From assembly GCF_910594005.1 (NCBI RefSeq), contig NC_057823.1, forward strand, positions 56,418,015-56,482,014: 64,000 nucleotides of DNA. The letters run 5' to 3'. The translations under genes were made by a program, and so were the position numbers. Source of the DNA: Cervus elaphus. Its lineage: Eukaryota; Chordata; Mammalia; Artiodactyla; Cervidae. The stretch's first letter is position 1. Every line of letters starts with the position of its first letter. The notes below the pieces were generated by a model. That model ran no database searches. It was not told the origin of the DNA and saw only the letters and a list, made by a program, of their open reading frames with translations. Below, piece by piece: positions 33,401 through 44,947 of this stretch.

Positions 33401-33838
33401 TCTTGAGAGCTTCCGCGTTGGACATAGTGCACGTGAAGGATGGGGGGAAAATCATAATAACCAGAGCACAGGTTAGGAGGCTTAGATGGTTACTGAATAC
33501 TGGCAGGCAGCAGACTATTTTGTTAGCAGCACTGCCTTAATGCCAGGTAATTAGCTCAAGCTGTAAAATCCATTCTCTTTAGTTCTCACAGTCATTATGA
33601 GGAGAAAGGAAAACACTTTCCACGTAAACCTCCTTTCAGTTTTGCAAAAACCAGAGTGCGTTTGGAAGAAAAGGTCTGCAATTTTAATGTGAGGCTCCAC
33701 ATGGAATTTATACAGTAAACTGCTCCTGGGGTACAGCTTTAAGTGCTTCACAAATTAGTAGTCTGAACAGATGGAGGCTAAGTGGGCAAATGGTGAGAGA
33801 TCAAACCTTGGGATTTGATAAGTCTTGTCTTATTTATA
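33401..33838. other. Intergenic, no gene recognised
   Basis: No repeat or gene seen. Confidence 0.45.
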
Positions 33839-33839
33839 G

Positions 33840-34150
33840 GCTTCCCTGATAGCTCAATTGGTAAAGAATCTGCCTGCAATTCAGGAGACTCTGGTTCGAT
33901 TCCTGGTCAGAAAGATCCATTGGAGAAGGGAAAGACTACCCACTCCAGTATTCCTGGATTTCTCTTGTGGCTCAGCTGGTAAAGAATCCACCTGCAATGC
34001 GGGAGACCTGGGTTCAATCCCTGGGTTGGGAAGATCCCCTGGAGAAGGGAAGGACTACCCACTCCAGTATTCTGGCCTGGAGAATTCCATGGACTCTATA
34101 GTCCATGTGGTTGAAAAGAGTCGGACACAACTGAGCGACTTTCGCTCACT
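33840..34150 (+). mobile_element. Dimeric Bov-tA SINE
   Basis: There are two tRNA-like heads, 'gcttccctgatagctcaatt' at 33840 and 'ttctcttgtggctcagctgg' at about 33961. The shared 3' body follows with 'tggagaattccatggactc' and ends 'gagcgactttcgctcactc'. No clear duplication. Confidence 0.93.
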
Positions 34151-35344
34151 CAGTCTGGTGCCTGCTGCCCAATAGGTACTCAACTGTAACTGTGGGACAG
34201 ATAAATGAACATGACATTTCCTTTAAAAATAGAGCTTTGAATGAAATGGGGCTGGTTATGTCTCTGTTGTCTCTCCTTCACACAGATATATACATACACA
34301 CACACAAAAGCCAAAGCCATAGAGAAAAGTCAAATCTGGAAGTAAGCAGAGGAAATATACCAAAAGATTGAGGGTGATTATATATATTATGTGGTGGCTC
34401 TATGGGTAAATTTAAACTGTATTTTTCTAATTTTCCATGTTTTCTAATATACAATATAGATATATATTTTCTAATATATATTTCTCTCATTTCTAATCCT
34501 CTATTTTTTCATGTCATTTTCTTTAATATAAACTTTTTTAAAATTGGAAGAAGTCATTCTTGAAGGGAAGAGAGAATGCTGTTTAAAAAATGCCCTGACA
34601 CCTGCTTTTACGGAATGAATCACATTCATTCACTTTTGATGGCATACAAATATCCCCACACTCCTCAAAAGATCTTCTGCATTGTATCCTCAGGTCAGTT
34701 TCCTAAGTGGTGTTATTACACATTTGCATGGTATAGAGTGGTACAAAATTAACCAGGTTTTGCTGTGTTCCAAATCCATGCTCACACTACATAATGCACT
34801 TTTGGAAAGCAAGAAAAGGGGCCTATTTTTAACAGGGAAGCATGAATAGTAACATTGGTCATTCATAAATGGTTGTTGCTAAGTGGAAAATGATTCTATC
34901 ATATTTTATTATTCAAAAGTAATCAGGACTAAATAGCTGGTGAGATGAAGCTTCAGCTGTTCAAATGAGAGCCATTCCAAATTACTGCCTTGGACTCTAC
35001 TCTGTGACTGCAAAAAGGCTTTTGGTGGACTTGGTGTGTTTGCAGATGCATTTCCCTTGCCACCATCCACCCTGCTTCTGAATGAGTCCCTAAACTCAGT
35101 GAGTCAAACCTGGTGAAGTTTTCTGCTTATCCTCTGCTGCTAGGGGGAAGGTGTTCTTAGAGACCTCAGTCCCTGGAGCCTGACATTTCCTTCTCCTTCA
35201 TGCCCCTCTTCTCTCCCTTCCTTATCCTTTCCTTTGAACATTCACAGCTCTTCAATGACTTGAATTAGATTATACCAAACAGTGGCTATATGCTTTCAAT
35301 TAAAATATTTTCTTGGATCTTTGCAAAGATTCATTTGTATTCAC
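34151..35344. other. Intergenic with a short CA microsatellite
   Basis: A short 'acacacacac' run at about 34297-34306 and AT-rich palindromic text at 34440-34490. Otherwise unassigned. Confidence 0.45.
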
Positions 35345-35830
35345 TGTCTCTTACAGCATCACAAATTATATTGAAACAGAGCAACTTGAAACAAATACTT
35401 ATTACCTCACAGTGTCTTTGGCCTTGGGTCAGGAATTTAGGGGTGGCTTGCTTGAGAGGTTCCAGCTCAGGGTCTTTCATGAGGTCATGATGCTTGCAGG
35501 AGCTGTAGTCATCTGAAGGCTTAACTGTGGCTGGAGGATCCATACGCCTCATGGCTCTCTCCCGAGGCTGTTGGATAAAAGCCTCAGTTCCTCACTGACT
35601 GACAGGAGACTTCAGTTCTTCATCACAGGGGCCTCTCCATAGGGCTTCTCGAGTGTCCCCAAGAGAACGTGGGGTAGAAGCTACAATGTCTTTTAGTACC
35701 TAGCCTCAGAAGTCATATAGCATCATTTCCACAATATCTCAGTGGTCACACAAATCAGCCCTTTTCAACATGGGAGGGACTACCAAGGGGTTGTAGAATC
35801 ATGGAGAATATCTTGGAGGCCAACAACCAC
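35345..35830 (-). repeat. Probable old L1-type 3' end, antisense
   Basis: Wording 'acttattacctcacagtgtc', 'ggtcaggaatttaggggtgg', 'catctgaaggcttaactgtg', 'gggcctctccatagggct' and 'aatatcttggaggccaac' follows the reverse complement of an old L1-type terminus. Confidence 0.5.
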
Positions 35831-36059
35831 ACCAGGGAAGAGGATGTTCTTAGAATCTGATGTAATGATATCGAAGTATAGAGAAACCCAACTGTCCTAC
35901 CTGAAATGAAAATGAGATAGCACACTCATTTCTATATAATGGTATAATTCACTCACTTTTATTTACTTGCAGATTTTGAAAATCATCAAAGTGATTATCA
36001 AGATTATCAGGATTATTATGGTTAATAGTGTTTTTATTTATAATGCCATCTCTATTGTA

Positions 36060-36195
36060 TTTTTACCATGTTTCAGACTTTGGGCTAGGACTTTACCTAC
36101 ATTTAATCTTCACAATAATCCTATGAAGTTGGTATTATTAGCTGTACCTTACAGATAAAGAAATAGACCTAGAAAGAGTCTCCAGCTTACAAATG
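36060..36195 (-). repeat. MIR SINE, antisense
   Basis: 'tttaatcttcacaataatcc', 'tatgaagttggtattattag' and 'acagataaagaaatagacc' are in reverse MIR order. Confidence 0.75.
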
Positions 36196-36414
36196 ATCTT
36201 AGAGATCATGGACTGTAAACATTTCACAGAAGGAAGCTGCAGCCTGGAATGTTTAATAGACTCTTCTGAAGTCCACAGTGAACCACAGTGGCTGTGTTGG
36301 GACCAAAGCCCCAGGCTCCAGAGTCTGGATGAAGCTCTTTCAAGTACATAAAGAAGCTTTCTTGTGATCTCTTCTCCTAAATAACGGGTCAGAACTCCCA
36401 CAAGACATGTAGCC

Positions 36415-36535
36415 TCTGAGAGACTGTTAAAATGAGCATAACCATCAAACTTATCTCACAGAGGGTTGTAAGGATTACATAAGCAAAGAATGTAAAGCAC
36501 CAAATGCAGTGCTTGACGCACACAAGGACTGATCC
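36415..36535 (+). repeat. MIR SINE 3' part
   Basis: 'cacagagggttgtaaggatt', 'aatgtaaagcaccaaatgc', 'agtgcttgacgcacacaagg' match the MIR 3' half. Confidence 0.7.
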
Positions 36536-36560
36536 TACGGTAGCGGCTACTGTTGTTGTT

Positions 36561-38005
36561 GCTTGTCTTAGTCTATTTTCAGTTCAGTTCCGTCGCTCAG
36601 TCGTGTCCGACTCTTTGCGACCCCATAGACGGTAGCACGCCAGGTCTCCCTGTCCATCACCAACTCCCAGAGTTTACTCAAACTCATGTCCATCAAGTCA
36701 GTGATGCCATCTAACCATCTTAGCCTCTGCCATCCCCTTTTCCTCCCACCTTCAATCTTTCCCAGCATCAGTGTCTTTTCCAATGAGTCAGTTCTTTGCA
36801 TCAGGTGGCCAAAGTATTGCAGTTTCAGCTTCACCATCAGTCCTTCCAATGAATATTCAGGGTTGATTTCCTTTAGGATGGACTGGTTGGATCTCCTTGC
36901 AATCCAAGCGACTCTCAAAAGTCTTCTCCAACACCACAGTTCAAAAGAATCAATTCTTCAGTGCTCAGCTTTCTTTATAGTCCAACTCTCACATCCATAC
37001 ATGACTACTGGAAAAACCATAGCTTTGATTAGACAGACCTTTGTTGGCCAAGTTATGTCTCTGCTTTTTAATATGCTGTCTAGATTGGCCACTTCTCTTC
37101 CAAGGAACAAGTGTCTTTTAATTTCATGGCTGCAGTCACCATCTGCAGTGATTTTGGAGCCCCCCAAAATAAAGTCTCTCACTGCTCCATTGTTTCCCCA
37201 TCTATTTGCCATGAATTGATGGGACCAGATGCTATGATCTTAGTTTTCTGAATGTTGAGCTTTAAGCCAACTTTTTCACTCTCCTCTTTCACTTTCATCA
37301 AGAGGCTCTTCAGTTCCTGTTTGCTTTCTGCCATAAGAGTGGTGTCATCTGCATATCTGAGGGTATTGATATTTCTCCCGGCAATCTTGATTCCAGCTTG
37401 TGCTTCATCCAGCCTGGCATTTCTCATATCCACGCTGCATATAAGTTAAATAAGCAGGGTGACAATATACAGCCTTGATGTACTCCTTTCCCTATTTGGA
37501 ACCAGTCTGTTGTTCCATGTCCAGTTCTAACTGTTGCTTCTTGACCTGCATACAGATTTCTCAGGAGGCAGGTCAGGTGGTCTGGTATTCCCATCTCTTT
37601 AAGAATTTTCCACAGCTTGTTATGATCCACACAGTCAAAGGCTTTGGCATAGTCAATAAAGCAGAAGTAGTCTATTTGGGCTGCTATAACAAAATACCAC
37701 AGACTAGGTGGCTTATACACAACAGACATTCATTTCTCCCAGTCTTGAAGGCTGGAAGTCTGAGATCAGGGTGCCAGCATGGTTGGGTTTAGGCACTCTT
37801 CTGGTTGCAGACTTCTTACTGTGTCCTCATATATGGTGGAAGGGGCTAGTGAGCTCTTTTACTAGGTCACTAATCCCTTTCATGAGGACTCCACCCTCAT
37901 GCCCTAAGCAGCTCCCAAAGGCCCCATATCCTAATAACATTGCAATGGGCATTAGGATTTCAGCATGTGAATTCTGAGGGAACACAAACATTCAGACCAT
38001 GGTAA
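36561..38005 (-). repeat. Old L1 3' end, split by a BovB insertion
   Basis: The main part (37668-38005) reads 'tagtctatttgggctgctat', 'aacaaaataccacagactag', 'aggctggaagtctgagatca' and 'aacacaaacattcagaccat', the reverse complement of an old L1 3' terminus. The outermost bases of that terminus ('cttagtctattt') also occur at 36567-36578 beyond the BovB, so one L1 end was split and its target bases duplicated. The A-tail side was at about 36561. Confidence 0.75.
36579..37667 (-). mobile_element. BovB 3' third, inserted in L1
   Basis: 5'-truncated in the text for YFCFIDYAKAFDCVDHNKLW and extending to the 3' end at 36579. The active-site motif YADD is intact (near 37358-37340), in frame 37433-37179. 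The target duplication 'tagtctattt' lies at 36569-36578 and 37668-37677. Frame breaks occur near 37430, 37180 and 36950. Confidence 0.95.
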
Positions 38006-38132
38006 TATAATTAGTTTATGAACAGGAAAACTAAACCAAGCTGTCACTGAGCACCTGGATGGTAGGAATCATGCCTTAAATTTAGCGTTGTGCTGAACTC
38101 CCTATCACTTCCCTAATCAAATCAGTCCAGCG

Positions 38133-38300
38133 AGGGACTTCCTGGTGGTCCACAGGCTAAGACTCCACACTCCCAATGCAGGTGGACTGGGTTCGATTCC
38201 TGGTAAGGGAACTAGATCCCACATGCTGCAATGAAGATTGAAGGTCCCATATACCACAACCAGGATGTGGCACAGACAAATAAATAATAATTTACAAAAA
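38133..38300 (+). mobile_element. CHR-type SINE, short form
   Basis: 'gggacttcctggtggtccac', 'aagactccacactcccaatg', 'gggttcgattcctggtaagg' and 'tagatcccacatgctgca' match the shorter tRNA-derived cetartiodactyl SINE, ending in 'aataaataataa'. The duplication is unclear. Confidence 0.85.
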
Positions 38301-38429
38301 TCAAATGAACTGGACTCGTGGACTCTTCTTTAGTCCAGTTCCAATGTTTTAACCAAAGTGGTATGTATGCCGCTGGTTGTATTTAAGATGATTCCAGAAG
38401 GCATACATTTTATATTTTAATAGTTATGT

Positions 38430-38615
38430 ACTTCCCTTGTGGCTCTGCTGGTAAAGAATCTGCCTGCAATGCAGGAGTTCAATCCCTAGGTTGGGAAGAT
38501 CCCCTGGAGAAGGGAAAGGATACCTACTCCAGTATTCTGGTCTGGAGAATTTCATGGACTGTATAATCCATGGGGTCGCTAAGAGTCAGACATGACTAAG
38601 TGACTTTAACTTCAT
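38430..38615 (+). mobile_element. Bov-tA SINE
   Basis: Body from 'acttcccttgtggctctgct' through 'ctggagaatttcatggact' to 'aagtgactttaacttc'. Part of the tRNA-like middle is missing ('gcaggagttcaatcc'). Confidence 0.9.
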
Positions 38616-40044
38616 TCACTTATTTTAGTAAGTATTAGAAATATATAACTAAGATAAAATCACTGATTTAACGGACAGTCTTGCTTGGATGAAACTACAA
38701 TAGGTTGATTTTAAAAACAATATTAAGTAAATAATAGCCATGGCAGCATGTAATCAATTATAAGGAGAATTGTGAAGATGGGATACAAATCGGTTTGTGG
38801 GGGGGCTCTAATTTAATCGACTGTGAAGATTACAGGGGCTTGATACTTAGGAATAGCTTTGCTTATTATTGTTAGTTATTATTAGCCTCTTTATTTTATC
38901 AGTGTCTTCTCCTCTGAGACAGATCAGCCTGACTCCTTTACATACACCACTCCATGCTGCTCTTCTTATTCTAACTCTGGCTCAGAAATCCTTTTCCACT
39001 CTCTGCTTGAGTAATTCCTACTGATTCAAGTTTTGGGTTACGCATGGTCTCATCTGAGGTAAAGGAACTTCTGTTACCTTTCCTCCATCCTCAAAAAGCA
39101 TCCTCATTACACCTCTATTCCTGTACTTGGTACTTTGTGGGGATTAAGGATTGCATGCCTCTCTCCCCTTCTTTTCAAGGGCTCCTCAAGGGCTCCTCAA
39201 GGGCAGGAACCATGCCTTATTCACCTTTGCATCCCCAGCACTGACCACAGTGGTTGGCATAAAGAAGGCATTCAATTGTTTAAGCAATTGGCTCTTACTA
39301 CAGGCTGCAAAATCAAGCCAATCTTCCTTCTTATTGACCCATAACTGGCTACCTGTCTGATGCACAGGGGCAGTCATGAAGATTTGTAGCTATTGTAGCT
39401 ATTCTGTTTTACTGAAGAAAGCCATGACTATTAACTATTTCTTAGATTGTCAAATGTGGGAAAGGAAAAAAGGACCATATTGAAGAAAGAGTAGCATGTC
39501 TTTAGGCTCTGGAATGTGGGGAAACTTCTTTTTGTTGGAACTGGTAACCTGGTTTGAACTTGTAACTTTTAATTGGGACAAAACCCTGGAAAAAATATCT
39601 CCTGTATGCAAATGACTCCATCTGTGATCCTGTTAAACATTCGTTAGTTCAGCAGAGCCTTTGCCAAACTGCCACATTATCTCTTCTTTGTGACAATTAA
39701 CATTTGATCCAGCAACTGAGGAATGGGGACATAAACATAGACCATGGACTCATTTTAAATAAAGTGAATATTAAATAAAGCACAAACCCGCAAGTTCATT
39801 AAGGTCCTGAAGAACTTGCCAGGAACTGCTATTCCCTTCAGTGTGATGAATCACTAGACTATGAGCTTCCCATCAGGACAGGGGGAAAAAAGTGCAGAGA
39901 AATTGAAGAGATGTGAGTTCTAGCTCTAATTTTGCTTTTAGGTCCAGCTTTGGGCTAGGCAGCAAATTTACTTAGATTTTAGTATCTTCTGTAAATTAGA
40001 GTTTTGACTAGGCTCTCCAAAAGCTTTTCTAATAAACTGCCTTT
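38616..40044. other. Intergenic with an L2 3' tail
   Basis: An L2 3' end is readable at about 39175-39290 ('ggcaggaaccatgccttatt', 'catccccagcactgacc', 'ttggcataaagaaggcattc'). It contains an 11-base unit 'caagggctcct' repeated directly at 39176-39197. No gene seen. Confidence 0.5.
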
Positions 40045-40770
40045 AATTTATTCATCCACTTAATAAATAGTTATTGAGTGTGTACTATGTGCTAGGCACT
40101 GTTTTGGGTCTTTGTCTTTGTGGACTTTTGAAGTGCTCGGTGGTAAAGAATCCACCTGCAATGCATGAGATGAGGGTAGCCTTGGGTTCAGTCTCCGGGT
40201 CGGGAAGATCTCCTGGAAAAGGCAGGAGAGAAATGGCAACCCACTTCAGTATTCTTGCCTTGGGAAATCCTGTGGACAGAGGAACCTGGCAAGTTACAGT
40301 CCATAGGATCTCAAAAGAGTCAGACATGACTTAGTGACTAATCCTAAACAACAACAACAACAGGTACTAGTTAACAAGATTCTTTGTTCTATTGAAACTT
40401 TTAGTCTGGCAATGGAGGTAAGCATTATGCAACTGATTATGTATATAAGAATTCAAATGTGCTTATATTAAGTATGATGAGGAAGGGCTGGGTAGTGTGA
40501 GTTATATATACTTGGAAGGATCAGAGAACGCTTCCCTGAGGAAGTGATATTTGATAACTGGTATCTGAAGGATGAGCAGGGGTGGCCCAGGGGAAGAAGA
40601 GGGAGACTGGTCCAAGTACAGGAAAGAAGCCGAATACTGGGGGAACTTTATGAGAGGCTGGGCAGTCATGTGAGCTGAGGCTGGAGAGGCCAGTTGTGGT
40701 CAGTCCACGTAGAGCATCACAGGCCATGGAAATGTTAGCCTCCTTCAGTGGTAAAGGGAAGTCATCCAGG
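40045..40770 (-). repeat. L2-like ancient repeat, split by a SINE
   Basis: The left part reads 'aataaatagttattgagtgt', 'tactatgtgctaggcactg'. After the SINE the typical continuation 'cttccctgaggaagtgatat', 'tgaaggatgagcaggggtgg', 'gaggctggagaggccagttg' follows. Family naming is tentative. Confidence 0.5.
40120..40362 (+). mobile_element. Bov-tA SINE inside L2-like repeat
   Basis: Diverged head 'gaagtgctcggtggtaaaga', then 'atcctgtggacagaggaacc' and a CAA-repeat tail ('aacaacaacaacaaca'). No exact duplication was identified. Confidence 0.88.
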
Positions 40771-42094
40771 AGGGCCATCTAGGTAGAGGTAAAAGAGTCA
40801 CAGTAATTCTGATTAATGGAATTTTCTTTTCTTTGTCCTCACCCCCAAATTATAACAGGCCCTAGTTGGCAAGGTCTTAACTTGGATTCTTCTAGATTAA
40901 CAATTACAAAAGCAATACTTCTACCTGAGGCTTCTCTAGGGTTCTTGACTACATGAGCTCCACATGGGCTCATGAACCTCTTACACTTACAAAAGCTTTC
41001 TAGCACATTATTGTGATATTTCAGCAAAGAACATACTGCAGGAAACTTTTGCAAACCCTCATTAATTGGGTTACCACTCCAGGGCTCTCAGGCAATATCA
41101 TTTTTTACGAGAACAGAAGCAGACAGTGTTTTGAAGGAAGTCAGCACCTAGCCTGTTATTTGGACTCCATAAAGCCCACCCTCCCTATTTCTCCTTTTTT
41201 CTTGAAAAGGATCTAATAGCTTCCTTTTAGAAGCAGAGGTGACTTTAAATCATGTGCCCCTTCTTGCAGAAGCAAAGCATTCTAGACTTAACGCCTATTG
41301 TAGACCTAAAGGCTGTGTACTCTATTTTAAGACTCAAAACTCAGTCAGTAGATGGGGAAGAAACTGTGGATGTTTGCGTAGATGGGAGGTTAGGTTAGGC
41401 TGAAAATCTTTTCAAGTGTGCTTATGTACACTTTGATCATGTGTCATGCTAACCACGAAGGATGTAGGAGCCACTTAGAACATGGCTACGGCTATGATTC
41501 CCTAACAATATTCCAGGAGTTTTTTTTTTTTTTATTCTACCTTAAACAAAAATATGACGTTATTTTTTTCTGTGTTAAAAAAAAATGCAATCCTTTCACA
41601 GTACATTGAACAATGCTGTGCATTGTTGGTATTCTTCATGACTGGTCATAATAAGCCAAAGCAATTTTGGGACCAGAACTTCTCTCTAGGAGAGATTCAG
41701 GATTCACAGTCAACATGATCTGTCACTACACTGTTACTTTAACATCTGATTTATAGCCAACCAAACAGCTCACATAAAAGAGAACAGGAGAAAAATAGGC
41801 AATATGAAGTCTAGGCCCTTTATATCAGAGAAGAGCTATGGAGTTACAGAACTGGGTTACTAACCGATACTGGGGCAAAAAGTCCAGTGGGTCTGATGAT
41901 CTGATTTACTGTGGAGGTCATTCGGTTAGGGATCAGGCAGGAAGGTATGCTGGAGATGATGGTACCAAAAATCTGCATATTCAGATATTGCAGGAAGTGG
42001 AGGTAACAGAATTACCAAATTCTGTTCTGCTAGGCCTTACTGAAATAGCCTAGTTCCTGGTATAAGGAAAAAATGGTGTAGTACAGTGTTAGTA
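40771..42094. other. Intergenic, no gene recognised
   Basis: A poly-T run at 41520-41533. Frames up to 71 residues only. Nothing assigned. Confidence 0.5.
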
Positions 42095-42245
42095 CAGAGA
42101 TTTTTGGATTCTGACTTGACCATTTCATTGCTGTCTGGCCCTGTATTACCTGTCTATGCTTAAGTTCCCTTACTTATAAAGTAGAGATAATAACACTTAT
42201 CTAGGGCCGTGGTGAGCAGTAGGAGGACTTGAGTGAGGTGAATGA
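42095..42245 (+). repeat. MIR SINE
   Basis: 'gattctgacttgaccatttc', 'cttaagttcccttacttata', 'aaagtagagataataacact' follow MIR order. Confidence 0.7.
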
Positions 42246-42629
42246 GACACCTCCCTTGGGCAAAATGGAAGGGGAGGCCCCAGAAAACTCAGTAAAAGAG
42301 ATTAATGATGTTTTAAATTGCTATTTTCTTAAAAATTCAAATTTAATACCAAAAATGCACAATGAACAAAATAGCAAAAGAGACGTTTTTGTGACTGAAT
42401 ACTCTGACCTTTTTGTCTTTCTGCAGCTTTAATGAAAAGTACAGTCAAACATTCAGCCTTTCTTCTCCACACCATAGTTTGGGCAGCCGTTTCTGACTTT
42501 TAGTATCTTTTGCCATTTAGAACATCTGAGAATTTTCTAAATCATCCAGTCTTGATACTGACATACAATTTACTTATTGTATTTTACTTCTCCCACTAGA
42601 TTTTAATGTCTGTGAGGGCATGGATTTTC
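42246..42629. other. Intergenic, possible L2 remnant
   Basis: A possible L2 3' piece at about 42550-42625 ('ttaatgtctgtgagggcatg'). A 67-residue frame at 42229-42432 is not supported. Confidence 0.4.
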
Positions 42630-42830
42630 TAAAAACTTTTATGTTGAAATAATTTTATATTTGCAGAAAAGCTGCTAAGCTAGTACAGAGAATTCACATA
42701 TACCGTTCATTCAGCTTCTGCTAAACTTAACATCTTACACAAAGCTGTGGTACATTTATCAGAACTAGGACGTTAACATCAGCACCATACTATTAACTAA
42801 ATTACAGGCATAGACACATTTATGTCATAC
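42630..42830 (-). repeat. Old L1 3' UTR, antisense
   Basis: 'gctaagctagtacagagaat', 'tcacatataccgttcattca', 'ttaacatcttacacaaagc' and 'agcaccatactattaact' are the antisense order of an old L1 3' region. Confidence 0.7.
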
Positions 42831-42871
42831 AAAGTTTTTTTTAAAGAAGATATTTGTGATGGTGATAGCTT

Positions 42872-43558
42872 ATGGTGTTGGATTTGAAATCTCTGAAGAA
42901 GGTTTAGCTTCAGGACCAGGGACCAGGCTTGATCACTCAGGAGCTTTCGTGTAGCAGAGTTTTACTAAAGTAAGCAAAGGGACAGAGAAAGCTTCTGACA
43001 TGGACATCAGAAGGGGGACGGAGAGTGTCCCCCTCGCGAGTCTCAGCAAGGCCTTATATACTTTTACCAGACCCATCCCCACAATATACATCTTAAATTA
43101 ACAAGATCAGAACTAACAGTAGAAAGATCTTACAGACCCACTCCCACAACATAAGACAACAAGATTAGTTCTTGTGAAGGAGAAACATGCCTTCGAACAA
43201 GATACACTGTTATATTGACCAAGACACAGCAATGTAGAAAAAAAAGTTTGTCCTTTTCCCCTCCTTGAGAGCCTTGGATCCCTTTCTCCTTCTCAAGGGC
43301 CCTAGACCCCTTTCTCCTCCTTGAGGGCCTGGGACCCCTTCCTCTTCAAGGGCCCTGGACTCCTTATCAACCTACCTAGGATTGAGCTCTCTCAATGGCT
43401 TCTAAAGAAAACTAGCTTCCCTATGAAATCCACTCATGGCAAGGCAGAAAGCCTTGTTTTTAATTAATTCTACATGACTGACTGGCAGAAAACAGCCAAC
43501 CCCAAAATGTAAGAAAGCCAGCTTCAAGTGCAAGGCACAATATTTGTAAAGTGTTCAC
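42872..43558 (-). mobile_element. Endogenous retrovirus solo LTR
   Basis: Read on the minus strand, a 687-base block has LTR architecture. It begins close to TGAACAC and ends close to ACACCA. A TATA box 'tatataaggc' lies at 43060-43051, and a poly(A)-signal-like AGTAAA at about 42970-42965. A downstream segment follows the signal. A 6-base 'tagctt' lies at 42866-42871 and 43559-43564, the duplication length usual for class II elements, though one extra base sits between it and the TG/CA ends. No gag, pol or env text is nearby, so it is a solo LTR left by recombination. An internal tandem repeat is listed separately. Confidence 0.78.
43261..43368. repeat. Four tandem ~27-base units within the LTR
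   Basis: Units at 43261-43288, 43289-43316, 43317-43341 and 43342-43368 share the pattern CTCCTTGAGGGCCTGG-ACCCCTT. Units 1 and 3 start CTCCTTGAG; units 2 and 4 read TTCTCAAGG or CTTCAAGG at the same place. Relative to the LTR TATA box they lie upstream, in the U3 enhancer position. Confidence 0.85.
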
Positions 43559-43804
43559 TAGCTTTTTTTTTTCTTCCCCAAATCATACAATGACTTACTC
43601 TTAACCAAGAATTTGTAGAAAGGAAGCAGTTGGGTCCTGTTTTAGCTCTGTTATCACTAGCATTCAGCATCTTACTCACTGAGTGAGTGCTTTATAAACA
43701 TTTGCTTAAGCCCAGTCTACATAATCAACATACTGTATAAGGAGATGCATACTGGCCCTTGGCAGCTGCTCCTCCAAATGACATGGCAATAATTTCAGAA
43801 ATTA

Positions 43805-43910
43805 ACTCTGACTCAGACAAATACACATTCAAATTCTGGCTCTAATTTGGCAAATCTCTGGAGTTCTCTGAATTCTGTTTTCTTCATGTAGAAGAATGGA
43901 AAGAGCCTTC
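43805..43910 (+). repeat. MIR fragment
   Basis: 'ctgactcagacaaatacac', 'attcaaattctggctctaat' and 'ttctgttttcttcatgtaga' match the MIR middle. Confidence 0.6.
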
Positions 43911-44114
43911 TCACCTTTATTGTCAAGTACTGAGCAAACTGTTTTTTCCCCAAAGCCTAACAGGAGTTCTGACACGTAAGAGTCCTTCTTATCTTTTTCC
44001 TCCTGTATCTTATCAGCATGTCACCTACTCTCCTGGTGGTGACCAGAAGTTTCTATCACAATAGATCACGGCAGACACTGATGATGGGAAGAGCAGTAAA
44101 ATATTCTTGTTAAT

Positions 44115-44285
44115 GTGCCACTGAGAAGCTGCATCACCTTGGATAGGTTATTAACCAAACTGTGCCTTAGGCTTTTATTGTATGATTAAGATGCCTCAAA
44201 GAGTTAGGGTGAGGATTAAGCAGGAACATGTACATAAAGTACTTAGGACTCTGCCTGAAGTATACAACTTGTAATTGTTATAATT
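44115..44285 (+). repeat. MIR SINE
   Basis: 'tgcatcaccttggataggtt', 'tgtgccttaggcttttattg', 'aagtacttaggactctgcct' follow MIR order. Confidence 0.7.
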
Positions 44286-44705
44286 GTTGTTGAATTTGGT
44301 GCACAGGACAGGTGATCATAAGTCAGACATGTGAGACAGAGAAGAGGGAAAATAAAACCTGATTTATTATAAAGAAAATAAAATGCAATGAACAAATATA
44401 TCAGCAGAGAAATTTTGCCTGGCTCAAAAGCTACTTTAGAGCTAACCCTAAACCATCCATGAAGTTACCTAAATATTTAGTTAAGCAATAAAGGGAGGGA
44501 AGAGGGCTCAATTATTAGAGCACATCCAAAGGTTTAGAACATGTTTGTTGGTCATACCTTTTCTGTAGGCTCTGTCCATGTTCTTTTGCTTTTATTTTTT
44601 AGAATTCTTTAAAAATGTGAACATCATTCCTTGGCCCAATGGCCAGTATTTGCTGACCCATGGTAAAATCAATACTATATTTTAGAAAGATTTGAAGAAA
44701 GATGT
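44286..44705. other. Intergenic, no gene recognised
   Basis: A-rich stretch near 44350-44400 ('ggaaaataaaacctgattta'); nothing assigned. Confidence 0.4.
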
Positions 44706-44715
44706 GATGAATATA

Positions 44716-44937
44716 GGGGCTTCCCAGGCAGTGTTAGTGGTTAAGAACTAGCCTCCCAATGCAGGAGACATAAGAGATGTGGATTCGATTCTTGGGTTGG
44801 GGAGATCTCCTGAAGAAGGGCATAGCAACCCACTCCAGTATTCTTGCCTGGAGAGCCCCATGGACAGAGGAGCCTGGTGGGCTAGAGTTCATGGGGTTGC
44901 ACAGACTCAGACACAACTGAGCGACTTGCATGCATGC
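44716..44937 (+). mobile_element. Bov-tA SINE
   Basis: Body from 'ggggcttcccaggcagtgtt' to 'gcgacttgcatgcatgc'. The duplication 'gatgaatata' lies at 44706-44715 and 44938-44947. Confidence 0.95.
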
Positions 44938-44947
44938 GATGAATATA

